Shown: positions 6,809-14,040, counted from the stretch's first letter. The stretch is DNA of 16,791 nucleotides from JAVBMO01 sp031552355 (GCA_031552355.1 JAVBMO010000191.1:1-16791); one strand, 5' to 3'. The notes: generated from the letters alone by a model not told the origin. A program made the numbers and translations.

Positions 6809-7543
6809 ATGAAAATCAAAGCCGACTTGCATATACATACCGTGCTTTCGCCTTGTGGTGACTTGGAAATGAGTCCCACAACCATTATTCGGCAGGCGAA
6901 AAGTTTAGGTATTGATGTCATCGGTATTACAGACCACAATTCCACTTTAAACGCCGAAGTGGCTGCCGAGATTGCAGCCGAAGAAGGCCTTTTTGTCTTG
7001 ATGGGCGCCGAAGTAACTACCAAAGAAGAGGTGCATTCCATTTGTTTTATGCCCGATGCCCAAAAGCTCAAGCTTTTTCAGGAATTTCTAGATTCAAAAG
7101 TGATTTTCTTTGAAAATTCGGTCGATAAATTCGGATATCAATTGGTAGTGGATAAAGAGGAAAATATTGTTGATGAAATTCCTCAGCTGCTGATAAATGC
7201 CTTAAATATTTCCTTGGACGATTTACAGGAAAAAGTGCAGGAGTTGGATGGCATTTTTATCCCCGCCCATGTGGATAAAAAGGATACAAGTTTAAGTTCC
7301 CAGCTTTTTTTCATTCCCGACGGACTGCAATTCGATGCCCTCGAATTGAGCCCCCATTACAAGAAAAACGACTTTTTCGGAAAATTTCCATGGTTCAAAG
7401 GACACTGTTATATTACCGATTCCGATGCACATTATGTTTGCGATATCGGCAAAGTATACAATATTTTTGAAGTCGAAAAAATAGATTTTGAAAACCTGAG
7501 AAAAGCCATTCAAAAAGGAGCTTTGAATTTAATTGAAAAATAA
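6809..7543 (+). CDS. PHP-domain metal-dependent phosphoesterase
   Basis: The 244-residue protein shows the PHP metal-site motifs: DLHIHTVLSPCGD (Asp6, His8, His10), GITDHNS (Asp42, His43), a Glu at MGAEVT (Glu68), His76 in EEVHSICF, IPAHVDK in the middle and DSDAHYV near the end. Members hydrolyse phosphoesters such as nucleotides or histidinol phosphate; the substrate of the hydrogenase-linked group is not known to me. The gene sits 21 bases before a GHKL ATPase gene, a pairing seen in HydABC clusters of other anaerobes. It may make or remove a small phosphorylated signal, or act on a phosphoprotein, but that is inference. REP-like repeats flank this two-gene block. Confidence 0.85.
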   Translation: MKIKADLHIHTVLSPCGDLEMSPTTIIRQAKSLGIDVIGITDHNSTLNAEVAAEIAAEEGLFVLMGAEVTTKEEVHSICFMPDAQKLKLFQEFLDSKVIFFENSVDKFGYQLVVDKEENIVDEIPQLLINALNISLDDLQEKVQELDGIFIPAHVDKKDTSLSSQLFFIPDGLQFDALELSPHYKKNDFFGKFPWFKGHCYITDSDAHYVCDIGKVYNIFEVEKIDFENLRKAIQKGALNLIEK

Positions 7544-7564
7544 ATTCTTAAACGTAGAAACAAA

Positions 7565-8104
7565 TTGAAAACATTAGACTTACATATCATAGATATTGTC
7601 CACAATTCTATTCGGGCAGGCGCCGGCAGAATCGGAATCAACATTGTGGACAACGAAGCCGAAAACCTGTTTTCCATTAAAATTACCGACAACGGTTGTG
7701 GAATGGACAAAGAAATGATAGATGCCATTAATTCCACATTTTATTCTTCCAGAAAAGAACGTAAAATAGGAATGGGCATTGCTTTGTTGAAATATCATTC
7801 CGAATTGGCAAATGGTAAATTCACTTTGAAATCCGAAAAAGGCGTAGGCACCGAAGTTCTTGCCATTTTTGAAAGAAACAACATTGATATGCAGCCCTTG
7901 GGCGATTTTGCAGGTTGTTTTGCCACTTTTATCTGCCAATTTCAGGAAACGGAATTTGTGATTACATACGAATTGGATTCCGAACTTTTTGAAATTAGCA
8001 CTTCGGATGTTAAAGAGGTTTTTGAAGGAATGAACCTGAACAATCCTACGGTAATTTTAAATCTTAAAGAACTTATTCAGTCGAATATTACGAGAGAAAA
8101 TTAA
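7565..8104 (+). CDS. GHKL-family ATP-binding protein linked to hydrogenase clusters
   Basis: The 179-residue protein is a histidine-kinase-like ATPase domain without a phospho-accepting histidine domain or sensor. The N-box is DIVHNSIRAGA (residues 10-20), the first glycine box ITDNGCGMD (40-48) and the second RKIGMGIALLK (66-76). A FYSSRKERK segment lies before the second box, where related proteins have a conserved SSR-type loop. Residues about 105-179 form an extra C-terminal domain. The start is TTG at 7565: the family begins right at a helix of the type LHIIDIVHNS, and no ATG occurs in frame before the N-box. It is read with the PHP gene 21 bases upstream. It is a second, distinct ATPase beside the RsbW-like one, possibly a protein kinase or nucleotide-dependent switch. 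The target is unknown. Confidence 0.8.
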   Translation: MKTLDLHIIDIVHNSIRAGAGRIGINIVDNEAENLFSIKITDNGCGMDKEMIDAINSTFYSSRKERKIGMGIALLKYHSELANGKFTLKSEKGVGTEVLAIFERNNIDMQPLGDFAGCFATFICQFQETEFVITYELDSELFEISTSDVKEVFEGMNLNNPTVILNLKELIQSNITREN

Positions 8105-8108
8105 ATTT

Positions 8109-8287
8109 AGTTTAAATTTATAAACAACATCAGTCATTGCCGTTGCTTTTAAGCAACGGACTAAAATATAAACCAAACTAAACGGCTTTAGCCAAACATT
8201 TTCACTTTTTTAATTAGGCTAAAGCCCAAATGTTGTTTACAACTCAAAAATCCGTCAGCTAAAGCAGACGGTAATAATTTCAAACAG
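8109..8287 (+). repeat. REP/MITE-like intergenic repeat, copy 2
   Basis: This copy is in the same orientation as 6560-6740 and again starts directly after a stop codon. Its core (8135-8287) has the same length, 153 bp, with nine substitutions and no indels, and all three dyads are kept: CCGTTGCTT/AAGCAACGG (8140-8159), GGCTTTAG/CTAAAGCC and CCGTC/GACGG. It ends AAACAGTTTC, as does the block at 2159-2422. It separates the sensor genes from the hydrogenase promoter. Confidence 0.8.
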
Positions 8288-8461
8288 TTTCTTTAAAGAA
8301 AATCTTATTTAGGGCATTCTTTCTCAGAACTTTTGTGTCTATTATCACAAAAAGTAAATCTTTATTTTTCCAAAATACAACCTTTCCCCAAAACACATTT
8401 TAAACTAATAAATTATTGTGAATTTCGCAAAACAGGAGGTCTAAATTAAAAAATATGAAGA

Positions 8462-8486
8462 ATATACAACAAAAGATGTTGTATAT
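8462..8486. promoter_or_regulatory. 25-bp palindromic operator candidate
   Basis: ATATACAAC (8462-8470), a 7-nt spacer AAAAGAT and GTTGTATAT (8478-8486) form a perfect 9-bp dyad. The right arm contains the GTTG of the putative -33 element, so a dimeric regulator bound here would compete with RNA polymerase. I do not recognise it as a known Rex, FNR or Fur site. Confidence 0.5.
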
Positions 8487-8508
8487 AACAATTATTTTTC
8501 TAAATTTG
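8478..8508 (+). promoter_or_regulatory. Promoter candidate for the HydABC operon
   Basis: GTTG (8478-8481), a 19-bp spacer and TAAATTTG (8501-8508) match the Bacteroidota -33/-7 pattern and repeat the architecture of the 3290-3320 promoter. Transcription would begin near 8515, about 35 nt before the first gene. It lies downstream of the repeat, so the hydrogenase genes can be transcribed apart from the sensor module. Confidence 0.65.
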
Positions 8509-8532
8509 CATTCATTACAAACACATAAATTC

Positions 8533-8539
8533 AAGGAGG
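8533..8539 (+). promoter_or_regulatory. Strong Shine-Dalgarno site
   Basis: AAGGAGG ends nine bases before the ATG at 8549 and fixes that start. Such a consensus site is unusual for Bacteroidota. A similar AAAGGAGA (8955-8962) precedes hydB, whereas hydA and hydC have only A-rich leaders. Confidence 0.65.
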
Positions 8540-8548
8540 AAAAACAGT

Positions 8549-8941
8549 ATGAATAAAATTAAAAACCTTGCAGATCTTCGCAAGATTAAAGATGATCTGC
8601 AAAGTAAAATTCAGCTCAGAGAAAAGAGCGATTCCCCCGATGCAATAGTTCAGGTAAAAGTTGGTATGGCTACCAGCGGTATTGCGTCAGGAGCAAAAGA
8701 AATCATGAATTATTTGATTGAAGAATTGGATAAGAGAAAAATAGATGCACTGGTACTCCAAGTGGGCGATATGGGATATTGCTTTGCAGAACCTACAATA
8801 GAAGTAACCCGTCCGGGCGAAACACCTGTGGTGTTCGGTTATGTGGATATTGCAAAAGCAGATGAAATCATAGAGAAATATATTAAAAATGGAGAATTGA
8901 TAGATGGAATTTTGCCTGCAAACTTCCAATCTGTTGACTAA
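8549..8941 (+). CDS. Degenerate thioredoxin-like [2Fe-2S] ferredoxin-family protein
   Basis: The 130-residue protein belongs to the NuoE-C-terminal-like thioredoxin-fold family that often precedes the NuoF-like gene in HydABC clusters. An N-terminal helix (NLADLRKIKDDLQSKIQ) leads to the fold: VKVGMATSGIASGAKEI (residues 37-52) occupies the place of the first ligand loop, and GDMGYCFAEPTIEV (73-86) the second. Only one cysteine remains in the whole protein (Cys78); the other three ligands expected for a [2Fe-2S] cluster are absent, so it probably binds no cluster. The gene is the first of the hydrogenase operon, 27 bases before hydB, with a strong ribosome binding site. A structural or assembly role in the complex is possible. 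It is not HydC itself, since a full NuoE-like HydC is encoded at 12675-13154. Confidence 0.8.
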   Translation: MNKIKNLADLRKIKDDLQSKIQLREKSDSPDAIVQVKVGMATSGIASGAKEIMNYLIEELDKRKIDALVLQVGDMGYCFAEPTIEVTRPGETPVVFGYVDIAKADEIIEKYIKNGELIDGILPANFQSVD

Positions 8942-8968
8942 AATAAATTATATTAAAGGAGACTCGCT

Positions 8969-10759
8969 ATGAAGTATAAAATGCATTTATTGGTCTGCGG
9001 TGGAACCGGCTGTAAAGCTTCTGAAAGTGATTTGATTGTTGAAAACTTGAACAAAGAGTTGAAAGCACACAATTTGCAAGACGAAGCCAAAGTGGTTCTT
9101 ACCGGTTGTTTTGGATTTTGTGAACAAGGCCCAATCATCAAGGTTATTCCCGACAATACTTTCTACACTCGGGTGAAACCTGAAGACGCAAGAGAAATTA
9201 TTGAAGAACACGTTATAAAAGGTCGTAAAGTACAAAGACTTTTGTATGTTGACCCAAAAAATAAAGAAAGTGTAACAGATTCCAAACACATGGGATTCTA
9301 CAAAAAACAAATCCGTATCGCTTTGCGTAACTGCGGATTCTTGGATCCTGAAAATATTGACGAATCTATTGCACGCGACGCTTATGCCGCTTTAGGAAAA
9401 GTTTTAAGCGAAATGACACCTCAGCAAACCATCGAAGAAATGAAAAAATCAGGACTTCGTGGCCGTGGAGGCGGTGGATTCCCCACAGGTTTGAAGTGGG
9501 AATTTGCTTCAAAATATGCTGCCGACCAAAAATATGTGGTTTGCAACGCCGACGAAGGCGACCCGGGTGCATTTATGGACAGGTCTTTGCTCGAAGGCGA
9601 CCCTCACTCTATTTTGGAAGCAATGGCCATTTGCGGCTATTGCATTGGAGCCACCAAAGGGCTTATCTATATTCGTGCAGAATACCCGTTGGCAATCAAA
9701 CGTTTACAAGTAGCCATTAAACAAGCCATGGAATATGGTTTGTTGGGCGAAAACATTATGGATACAGGCTTTAACTTCACCATTGAGTTACGCTACGGAG
9801 CAGGCGCTTTCGTCTGCGGTGAAGAAACAGCTCTTATCCACTCCATGGAAGGTTCCCGTGGCGAACCGACTGTAAAACCACCATTCCCTGCCGAATCCGG
9901 CTATTTGGGAAAACCCACTAACGTTAATAATGTTGAAACATTGGCCTGTGTGCCCATCATCCTTTTGAAAGGCGCAGAATGGTTTTCTGCTATTGGAACA
10001 GAAAAATCCAAAGGAACCAAAGTTTTTGCCCTTGCGGGAAAAATCAACAACGTAGGTCTTATCGAAGTACCTATGGGAATCACCTTGCGTGAAGTTATTT
10101 ACGAAATCGGTGGTGGTATAAAAGGTGGCAAGAAATTTAAAGCCGTACAAACCGGCGGCCCTTCAGGCGGTTGTTTGACAGAAAAACATTTGGACACACC
10201 TATCGATTATGACAACTTGCTTGCGGTGGGGTCTATGATGGGTTCAGGTGGTATGATTGTTATGGACGAAGATGACTGTATGGTTTCCATTGCCAAATTC
10301 TATTTGGATTTTACCGTAGAAGAATCTTGCGGAAAATGTGCCCCTTGCCGTATTGGAAACAAACGTCTTTATGAAATTCTTGACAAAATAACCAAAGGAA
10401 AAGGAACACCTGAAGATATAACACTTCTTGTGGAATTATCTAATGTAATTAAGGATACCGCTCTATGTGGCCTGGGACAAACTTCTCCAAACCCTGTTCT
10501 ATCTACTATCAACAACTTCAGAGAAGAGTATATGGAACACGTAACAGAGAAAAAATGTCGTTCAGGACAATGTAAAGCTTTGATGCGTTATATGATTAGC
10601 AAAGATGATTGCGTGGGTTGTACAGCTTGCGCCAGAGTTTGCCCTGTAGGTGCAATTTCAGGCGAAAAGAAAATGGTACACGACATCAATCAGGAAACAT
10701 GTATTAAATGTGGTGCTTGTTACGAAAAATGCAAATTCAACGCAATTAGCATTCAATAG
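8969..10759 (+). CDS. hydB: NAD-dependent [FeFe] hydrogenase, NuoF-like subunit HydB
   Basis: The 596-residue flavoprotein takes up or delivers NAD(H) electrons in the cytosolic HydABC complex. Domains in order: a thioredoxin-like [2Fe-2S] domain (Cys10, Cys15, Cys47, Cys51); the NuoF core with the FMN/NAD loop RGRGGGGFPTGLKW (163-176) and NADEGDPGAFMDR (193-205); a soluble-ligand-binding beta-grasp region; the SCGKCAPCRIG [4Fe-4S] motif (Cys454/457/460, Cys500); and a C-terminal two-cluster ferredoxin (Cys548/551/554/558 and Cys578/581/584/588). A CRSGQC pair (530, 535) precedes the ferredoxin. This layout is that of electron-bifurcating HydB, longer than Complex I NuoF. An AAAGGAGA site supports the start. 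hydA follows 45 bases later. NADP rather than NAD use cannot be settled by eye. Confidence 0.95.
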   Translation: MKYKMHLLVCGGTGCKASESDLIVENLNKELKAHNLQDEAKVVLTGCFGFCEQGPIIKVIPDNTFYTRVKPEDAREIIEEHVIKGRKVQRLLYVDPKNKESVTDSKHMGFYKKQIRIALRNCGFLDPENIDESIARDAYAALGKVLSEMTPQQTIEEMKKSGLRGRGGGGFPTGLKWEFASKYAADQKYVVCNADEGDPGAFMDRSLLEGDPHSILEAMAICGYCIGATKGLIYIRAEYPLAIKRLQVAIKQAMEYGLLGENIMDTGFNFTIELRYGAGAFVCGEETALIHSMEGSRGEPTVKPPFPAESGYLGKPTNVNNVETLACVPIILLKGAEWFSAIGTEKSKGTKVFALAGKINNVGLIEVPMGITLREVIYEIGGGIKGGKKFKAVQTGGPSGGCLTEKHLDTPIDYDNLLAVGSMMGSGGMIVMDEDDCMVSIAKFYLDFTVEESCGKCAPCRIGNKRLYEILDKITKGKGTPEDITLLVELSNVIKDTALCGLGQTSPNPVLSTINNFREEYMEHVTEKKCRSGQCKALMRYMISKDDCVGCTACARVCPVGAISGEKKMVHDINQETCIKCGACYEKCKFNAISIQ

Positions 10760-10804
10760 TAACACAGTCTCAATGATTTTATAACAAATTTAAGACGAAT
10801 AGAA

Positions 10805-12577
10805 ATGGTAAAATTAACAATAGATAATAAAACAATAGAAGTTCCAAAGGGCACCTCTATTTTAAAAGCTGCAAGACAAATGGGAATTTATATTCCAACC
10901 CTTTGTTTCTTCGAGCTTGACGGAATGAAATTTGAAAACAAACCCGGTGGATGCCGCGTTTGTGTGGTAGAAGTCGAAGGAAGAAAAAACCTTGCCCCTG
11001 CTTGTACAACTGATGTTACAGAAGGTATGGTGGTTAACACTCACAGCATAAGAGTTATCAATGCTCGCCGTGTTGTGGTTGAATTAATTCTTTCAAACCA
11101 CCCAAAAGAATGCTTGACATGTTCAAAATCAGGAAGCTGCGAATTGCAAGATTTGGCACAACAATTGGGCATTCGTGAAATTTCTTTCCAAGGCGAGCAA
11201 TCTACTTTCCGCAAAGACATGTCGCCATCCATTGTTCGCGATGTGGACAAATGCGTAATGTGCCGTCGTTGTGAAGTGGCATGTAACAAAATGCAAAGCG
11301 TTGGCGCCCTTTCGGCCGTTAATAGAGGTTTTACCTCTGTGGTAGCGCCTGCATTTGAACAAGATTTGGTTGATTCACCTTGTACTTACTGCGGACAATG
11401 CGTAATGGTTTGTCCTGTAGGCGCTTTGAGCGAAGTTGACCAAACTCGCCAAGTAATCCAAGCATTGAGCAATCCCGAAAAAACAGTTATCGTTCAAACT
11501 GCTCCTGCAGTACGTGTTGCTTTGGGTGAAGCTTTCGGCATGGAACCGGGAAGTATTGTTACCGGAAAAATGGCAGCCGCTTTGCGCCGCTTAGGATTCG
11601 ACTATGTTTTTGATACCGACTTTGCAGCCGACCTTACCATTATGGAAGAAGGCACCGAGTTGTTAGACCGTATCTCTCGCTTTACACAAGGCGACAAATC
11701 TGTCAAATTACCTATTTTGACTTCTTGCTGTCCGGGTTGGGTAAAATTCTTCGAAACCTATTTCTCTGATATGTTAGATGTGCCTTCAACTGCAAAATCG
11801 CCTCAACAAATGTTTGGCGCCATTGCAAAAAGTTACTGGGCAGACAAAATGGGTATCAAACGCGAAGATTTAGTCGTAGTTTCTGTTATGCCTTGTTTGG
11901 CTAAGAAATACGAATGCCAACGCGAGGAATTTAAAGTAAACGGAAATCCTGATGTAGATTTTGCTATCAGTACCCGCGAATTGGCTAACTTGATAAAACA
12001 AGCCAACCTACGTTTCGACAATCTTCCCGAAGAAGATTTCGATAATCCACTTGGAGAATCTACCGGTGCAGCCGTAATTTTCGGTGCAACAGGCGGTGTT
12101 ATCGAAGCGGCTACACGTACGGCTTACGAAGTATTTACCAAGAAAAAACTTGATAAAGTTGATTTCCAAGAATTACGTGGATTGGACGGTATTCGTAAAG
12201 CTACTGTAGATTTCAATGGAACGCCTATCAATATTGGTATTGCTCATGGTTTGTCTAACGCAAGGCGCTTATTGGAAATGGTTCGCAACGGCGAAACAGA
12301 TTTCCATGCTATTGAAGTAATGGCTTGCCCTGGTGGTTGCATTGGTGGCGCCGGACAACCTTTCCATCACGGGAAAAGCGAAATCATCAAAAAACGTTTT
12401 GAAGCCATTTACAAGGAAGATGCCGGAAAACCAATCCGTAAATCTCACGAAAATCCTTCTATCATTAAATTGTACGAAGAATTCTTGGGCAAACCTTGTG
12501 GCGAAAAATCTCATAAATTGCTACACACTCACTATTTCGACAAATCACAAACCATTGAAGAAACAAACGAGGAGTAG
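10805..12577 (+). CDS. hydA: [FeFe] hydrogenase catalytic subunit HydA (group A3 type)
   Basis: The 590-residue enzyme carries out H2 formation or oxidation at the H-cluster. From the N-terminus: a [2Fe-2S] domain (Cys34, Cys50, Cys53, Cys67); a His-ligated [4Fe-4S] site (His99, Cys103, Cys106, Cys112); two [4Fe-4S] sites (Cys150/153/156/160 and Cys193/196/199/203); and the catalytic domain with TSCCPGW (306-312), MPCLAKKYE (362-370) and VMACPGGCIGGAGQP (505-519). The proton-shuttle Cys308 is present. The third loop has Ala where GGGQP is more common. A small-subunit-like tail with IRKSHENP and SHKLLHTHY ends the protein. With HydB and HydC it makes the trimeric NADH/ferredoxin-linked enzyme. 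The iron site needs HydEFG, which are not encoded here. Confidence 0.95.
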   Translation: MVKLTIDNKTIEVPKGTSILKAARQMGIYIPTLCFFELDGMKFENKPGGCRVCVVEVEGRKNLAPACTTDVTEGMVVNTHSIRVINARRVVVELILSNHPKECLTCSKSGSCELQDLAQQLGIREISFQGEQSTFRKDMSPSIVRDVDKCVMCRRCEVACNKMQSVGALSAVNRGFTSVVAPAFEQDLVDSPCTYCGQCVMVCPVGALSEVDQTRQVIQALSNPEKTVIVQTAPAVRVALGEAFGMEPGSIVTGKMAAALRRLGFDYVFDTDFAADLTIMEEGTELLDRISRFTQGDKSVKLPILTSCCPGWVKFFETYFSDMLDVPSTAKSPQQMFGAIAKSYWADKMGIKREDLVVVSVMPCLAKKYECQREEFKVNGNPDVDFAISTRELANLIKQANLRFDNLPEEDFDNPLGESTGAAVIFGATGGVIEAATRTAYEVFTKKKLDKVDFQELRGLDGIRKATVDFNGTPINIGIAHGLSNARRLLEMVRNGETDFHAIEVMACPGGCIGGAGQPFHHGKSEIIKKRFEAIYKEDAGKPIRKSHENPSIIKLYEEFLGKPCGEKSHKLLHTHYFDKSQTIEETNEE

Positions 12578-12584
12578 AAAAATC

Positions 12585-12621
12585 TTTGGGGAAATGACAT
12601 GACATTTTTCGTTTCCCCAAA
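12585..12621 (+). other. Intercistronic hairpin between hydA and hydC
   Basis: TTTGGGGAAA (12585-12594) pairs with TTTCCCCAAA (12612-12621) across a 17-nt loop in the 97-bp hydA-hydC gap. It is followed by AATTTCAG rather than a T-run, so it looks more like an RNA-stability or partial attenuation element than a full terminator. Confidence 0.5.
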
Positions 12622-12674
12622 ATTTCAGCTATGAGTAAAAGAAAATAAGTTAGCAATTTGTAAAAGAAAAAATT

Positions 12675-13154
12675 ATGTTACATGTTCATTTATCTGAAAG
12701 CAAAATCAGAAAAATAGAAGAAATATGCAAGTCATTTAATAATGACAAAGGAGAATTAATCAACGTTTTGCATCAAACGCAAACCGCTTTTGGTTATTTA
12801 CCTGCAGAAGTTCAAGAAATCATTTCAAAAGAATTGGGTGTTTCTACAGCTCACATTTATGGCGTAGTAAGCTTCTATTCATTCTTTACCATGATACCCA
12901 AAGGCGATTATCCTATTTCCATTTGTATGGGAACCGCCTGCTACGTTCGTGGTGCGGAAAAAGTCTTGGATGAATTCAAACGCAAACTTAAAATCGAAGT
13001 TGGCGAAAGTACTCCGGATGGGAAATTCTCTTTGAACTGCTTACGTTGCGTGGGTGCCTGTGGTTTGGCGCCTGTGGTTTTGGTAGGTGAAAAAGTTCAC
13101 GGAAGAGTTTCTGTAGAAGATGTGGAAAAAATCTTAGCGGAAGTAGAAGCTTAA
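12675..13154 (+). CDS. hydC: NAD-dependent [FeFe] hydrogenase, NuoE-like subunit HydC
   Basis: The 159-residue NuoE-type subunit carries a [2Fe-2S] cluster that passes electrons between HydB and HydA. The N-terminal helical part includes LINVLHQTQTAFGYLP and HIYGVVSFYSFF, both typical of NuoE. The thioredoxin-like part has CMGTACYVRGA (Cys84, Cys89) and CLRCVGACGLAP (Cys125, Cys129), so all four ligands are present, unlike in the related protein encoded at 8549-8941. Many HydABC operons have hydC first; here it is last, after hydA and a 97-bp gap with a hairpin. A perfect terminator palindrome follows 20 bp after the stop. Confidence 0.93.
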   Translation: MLHVHLSESKIRKIEEICKSFNNDKGELINVLHQTQTAFGYLPAEVQEIISKELGVSTAHIYGVVSFYSFFTMIPKGDYPISICMGTACYVRGAEKVLDEFKRKLKIEVGESTPDGKFSLNCLRCVGACGLAPVVLVGEKVHGRVSVEDVEKILAEVEA

Positions 13155-13174
13155 TCGGTTCTTTAAAAAAATGG

Positions 13175-13212
13175 AAAACGAGGCTGTCCAAAATTTTGGA
13201 CAGCCTCGTTTT
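13175..13212. terminator. Perfect 38-bp bidirectional terminator
   Basis: The segment is a perfect palindrome with 19-bp arms: AAAACGAGGCTGTCCAAAA is followed directly by its reverse complement. It ends the hydrogenase operon on the plus strand (T-run at 13209-13213) and, read on the other strand, the convergent transporter gene 21 bp away. Confidence 0.9.
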
Positions 13213-13233
13213 TATTTATGCTATTTCTTTAAA

Positions 13234-13803
13234 TTAATAAGGAAGGAATTTTTTGCCTTTTACTTCTTCCAATAATTCTGCCATAGAAAGGTAGAATGCG
13301 CTACTTCCGCAGATAACACCCACCACTCCTGCTATAATCCCAATAATATGCCCGATACAAGTACCATGCAACCAATTGTGAACGGCCAAAAGAAGAAATA
13401 ATAATGTTACTGTTAGAAACACAAACGGCATAACTTTGCCTTTTCCCCAAGTACCAAGCCACATAAAGAAAGAAAATACACCCCAAATAAATAAATACCA
13501 ACCCAAGAAAGCAGGGTCAGAAGCTTCGGCTTTGGTGAATCCCATTTCGGGCAACAACCAAATGGCAACCAATGAAATCCAAAACAATCCGTAAGAGGTA
13601 AAGGCTGTAGTACCAAAAGAATTTCCTTTTTTAAATTCCATAATACCTACAATGACTTGAGCCAATCCACCATAAAAAATTCCCATTGAAATAATGGTTG
13701 CGCTGATAGGGAAAAATCCCATGTTATGGATATTCAACAAAATTGTTGTCATAGCAAATCCCATAAGGCCTAAAGGTGCGGGGTTAGCAAGTTTTTTTTC
13801 CAT
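13234..13803 (-). CDS. Acetate/succinate transporter, GPR1/FUN34/YaaH (SatP) family
   Basis: The 189-residue inner-membrane protein has about six hydrophobic helices. The family signature NPAPLGL stands at residues 7-13, followed by the first helix (MGFAMTTILLNI) and the second (GIFYGGLAQVIVGIMEF, with the conserved small-residue/Gln/Gly pattern). The C-terminal helix around IAGVVGVICGSSAFYLSMAELL completes the fold. Family members move acetate, succinate or other short monocarboxylates, coupled to protons. Length is as expected for SatP (188 in Escherichia coli). The gene has its own promoter and converges on the hydrogenase operon, so it is linked by location, not by transcript. Export or uptake of fermentation acids fits an H2-producing fermenter. 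The exact substrate cannot be told from the sequence. Confidence 0.88.
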   Translation of the reverse strand: MEKKLANPAPLGLMGFAMTTILLNIHNMGFFPISATIISMGIFYGGLAQVIVGIMEFKKGNSFGTTAFTSYGLFWISLVAIWLLPEMGFTKAEASDPAFLGWYLFIWGVFSFFMWLGTWGKGKVMPFVFLTVTLLFLLLAVHNWLHGTCIGHIIGIIAGVVGVICGSSAFYLSMAELLEEVKGKKFLPY

Positions 13804-13846
13804 GTTTTTGTGTTTTGTTTTTAATGAAATTTATATTAATTTTTTG

Positions 13847-13878
13847 CAAAGGTACTTTTCTTTTTCTTGTTTTTCAAG
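13847..13878 (-). promoter_or_regulatory. Promoter candidate for the acetate transporter gene
   Basis: On the minus strand CTTG (13878-13875), a 20-bp spacer and TACCTTTG (13854-13847) match the Bacteroidota promoter pattern. The predicted start leaves a leader of about 35-40 nt. Confidence 0.65.
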
Positions 13879-14007
13879 AGCTTGGCTTTTTCTTTTTAAG
13901 AAAGAAATAAAAAAGATTCTTACAAGAGCTTGAATTTGAAAAAGTTCTGTAAATTAGAGATAAATTCTTATAGAAAAAGTGGAAGAAAACACATTAATTG
14001 CACAAAA

Positions 14008-14040
14008 TTTGCGGAGTCATTCAAAAATCATGTATATTTG
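14008..14040 (+). promoter_or_regulatory. Promoter candidate for the DUF4492-cydAB operon
   Basis: TTTG (14008-14011), a 21-bp spacer and TATATTTG (14033-14040) are the best consensus match in the window. Transcription would start near 14047, only about 20 nt before the ATG at 14067, which excludes upstream in-frame starts around 13998. Confidence 0.7.

Noticed and set aside
8416..8430. Rex-like or CRP-like site TTGTGAATTTCGCAA upstream of the hydrogenase promoter
   Set aside because: The half-sites TTGTGAA and TTCGCAA are separated by one base instead of four (Rex) or are mismatched in spacing for CRP, and the second half departs from TTCACAA. Too weak to annotate.
8455..8556. 33-codon reading frame with an AGGAGG upstream, overlapping the start of the ferredoxin-like gene
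   Set aside because: The Shine-Dalgarno is about 15 nt away, the frame runs through the palindrome and the promoter's -7 box so it would lie upstream of the transcript start, and the peptide shows no recognisable feature. Probably chance in AT-rich DNA.
9366..10150. Overlapping reading frames of 60-120 codons inside hydB and hydA on either strand
   Set aside because: They lie within strongly conserved genes, show no family features and have no ribosome binding site; they are by-products of codon bias.
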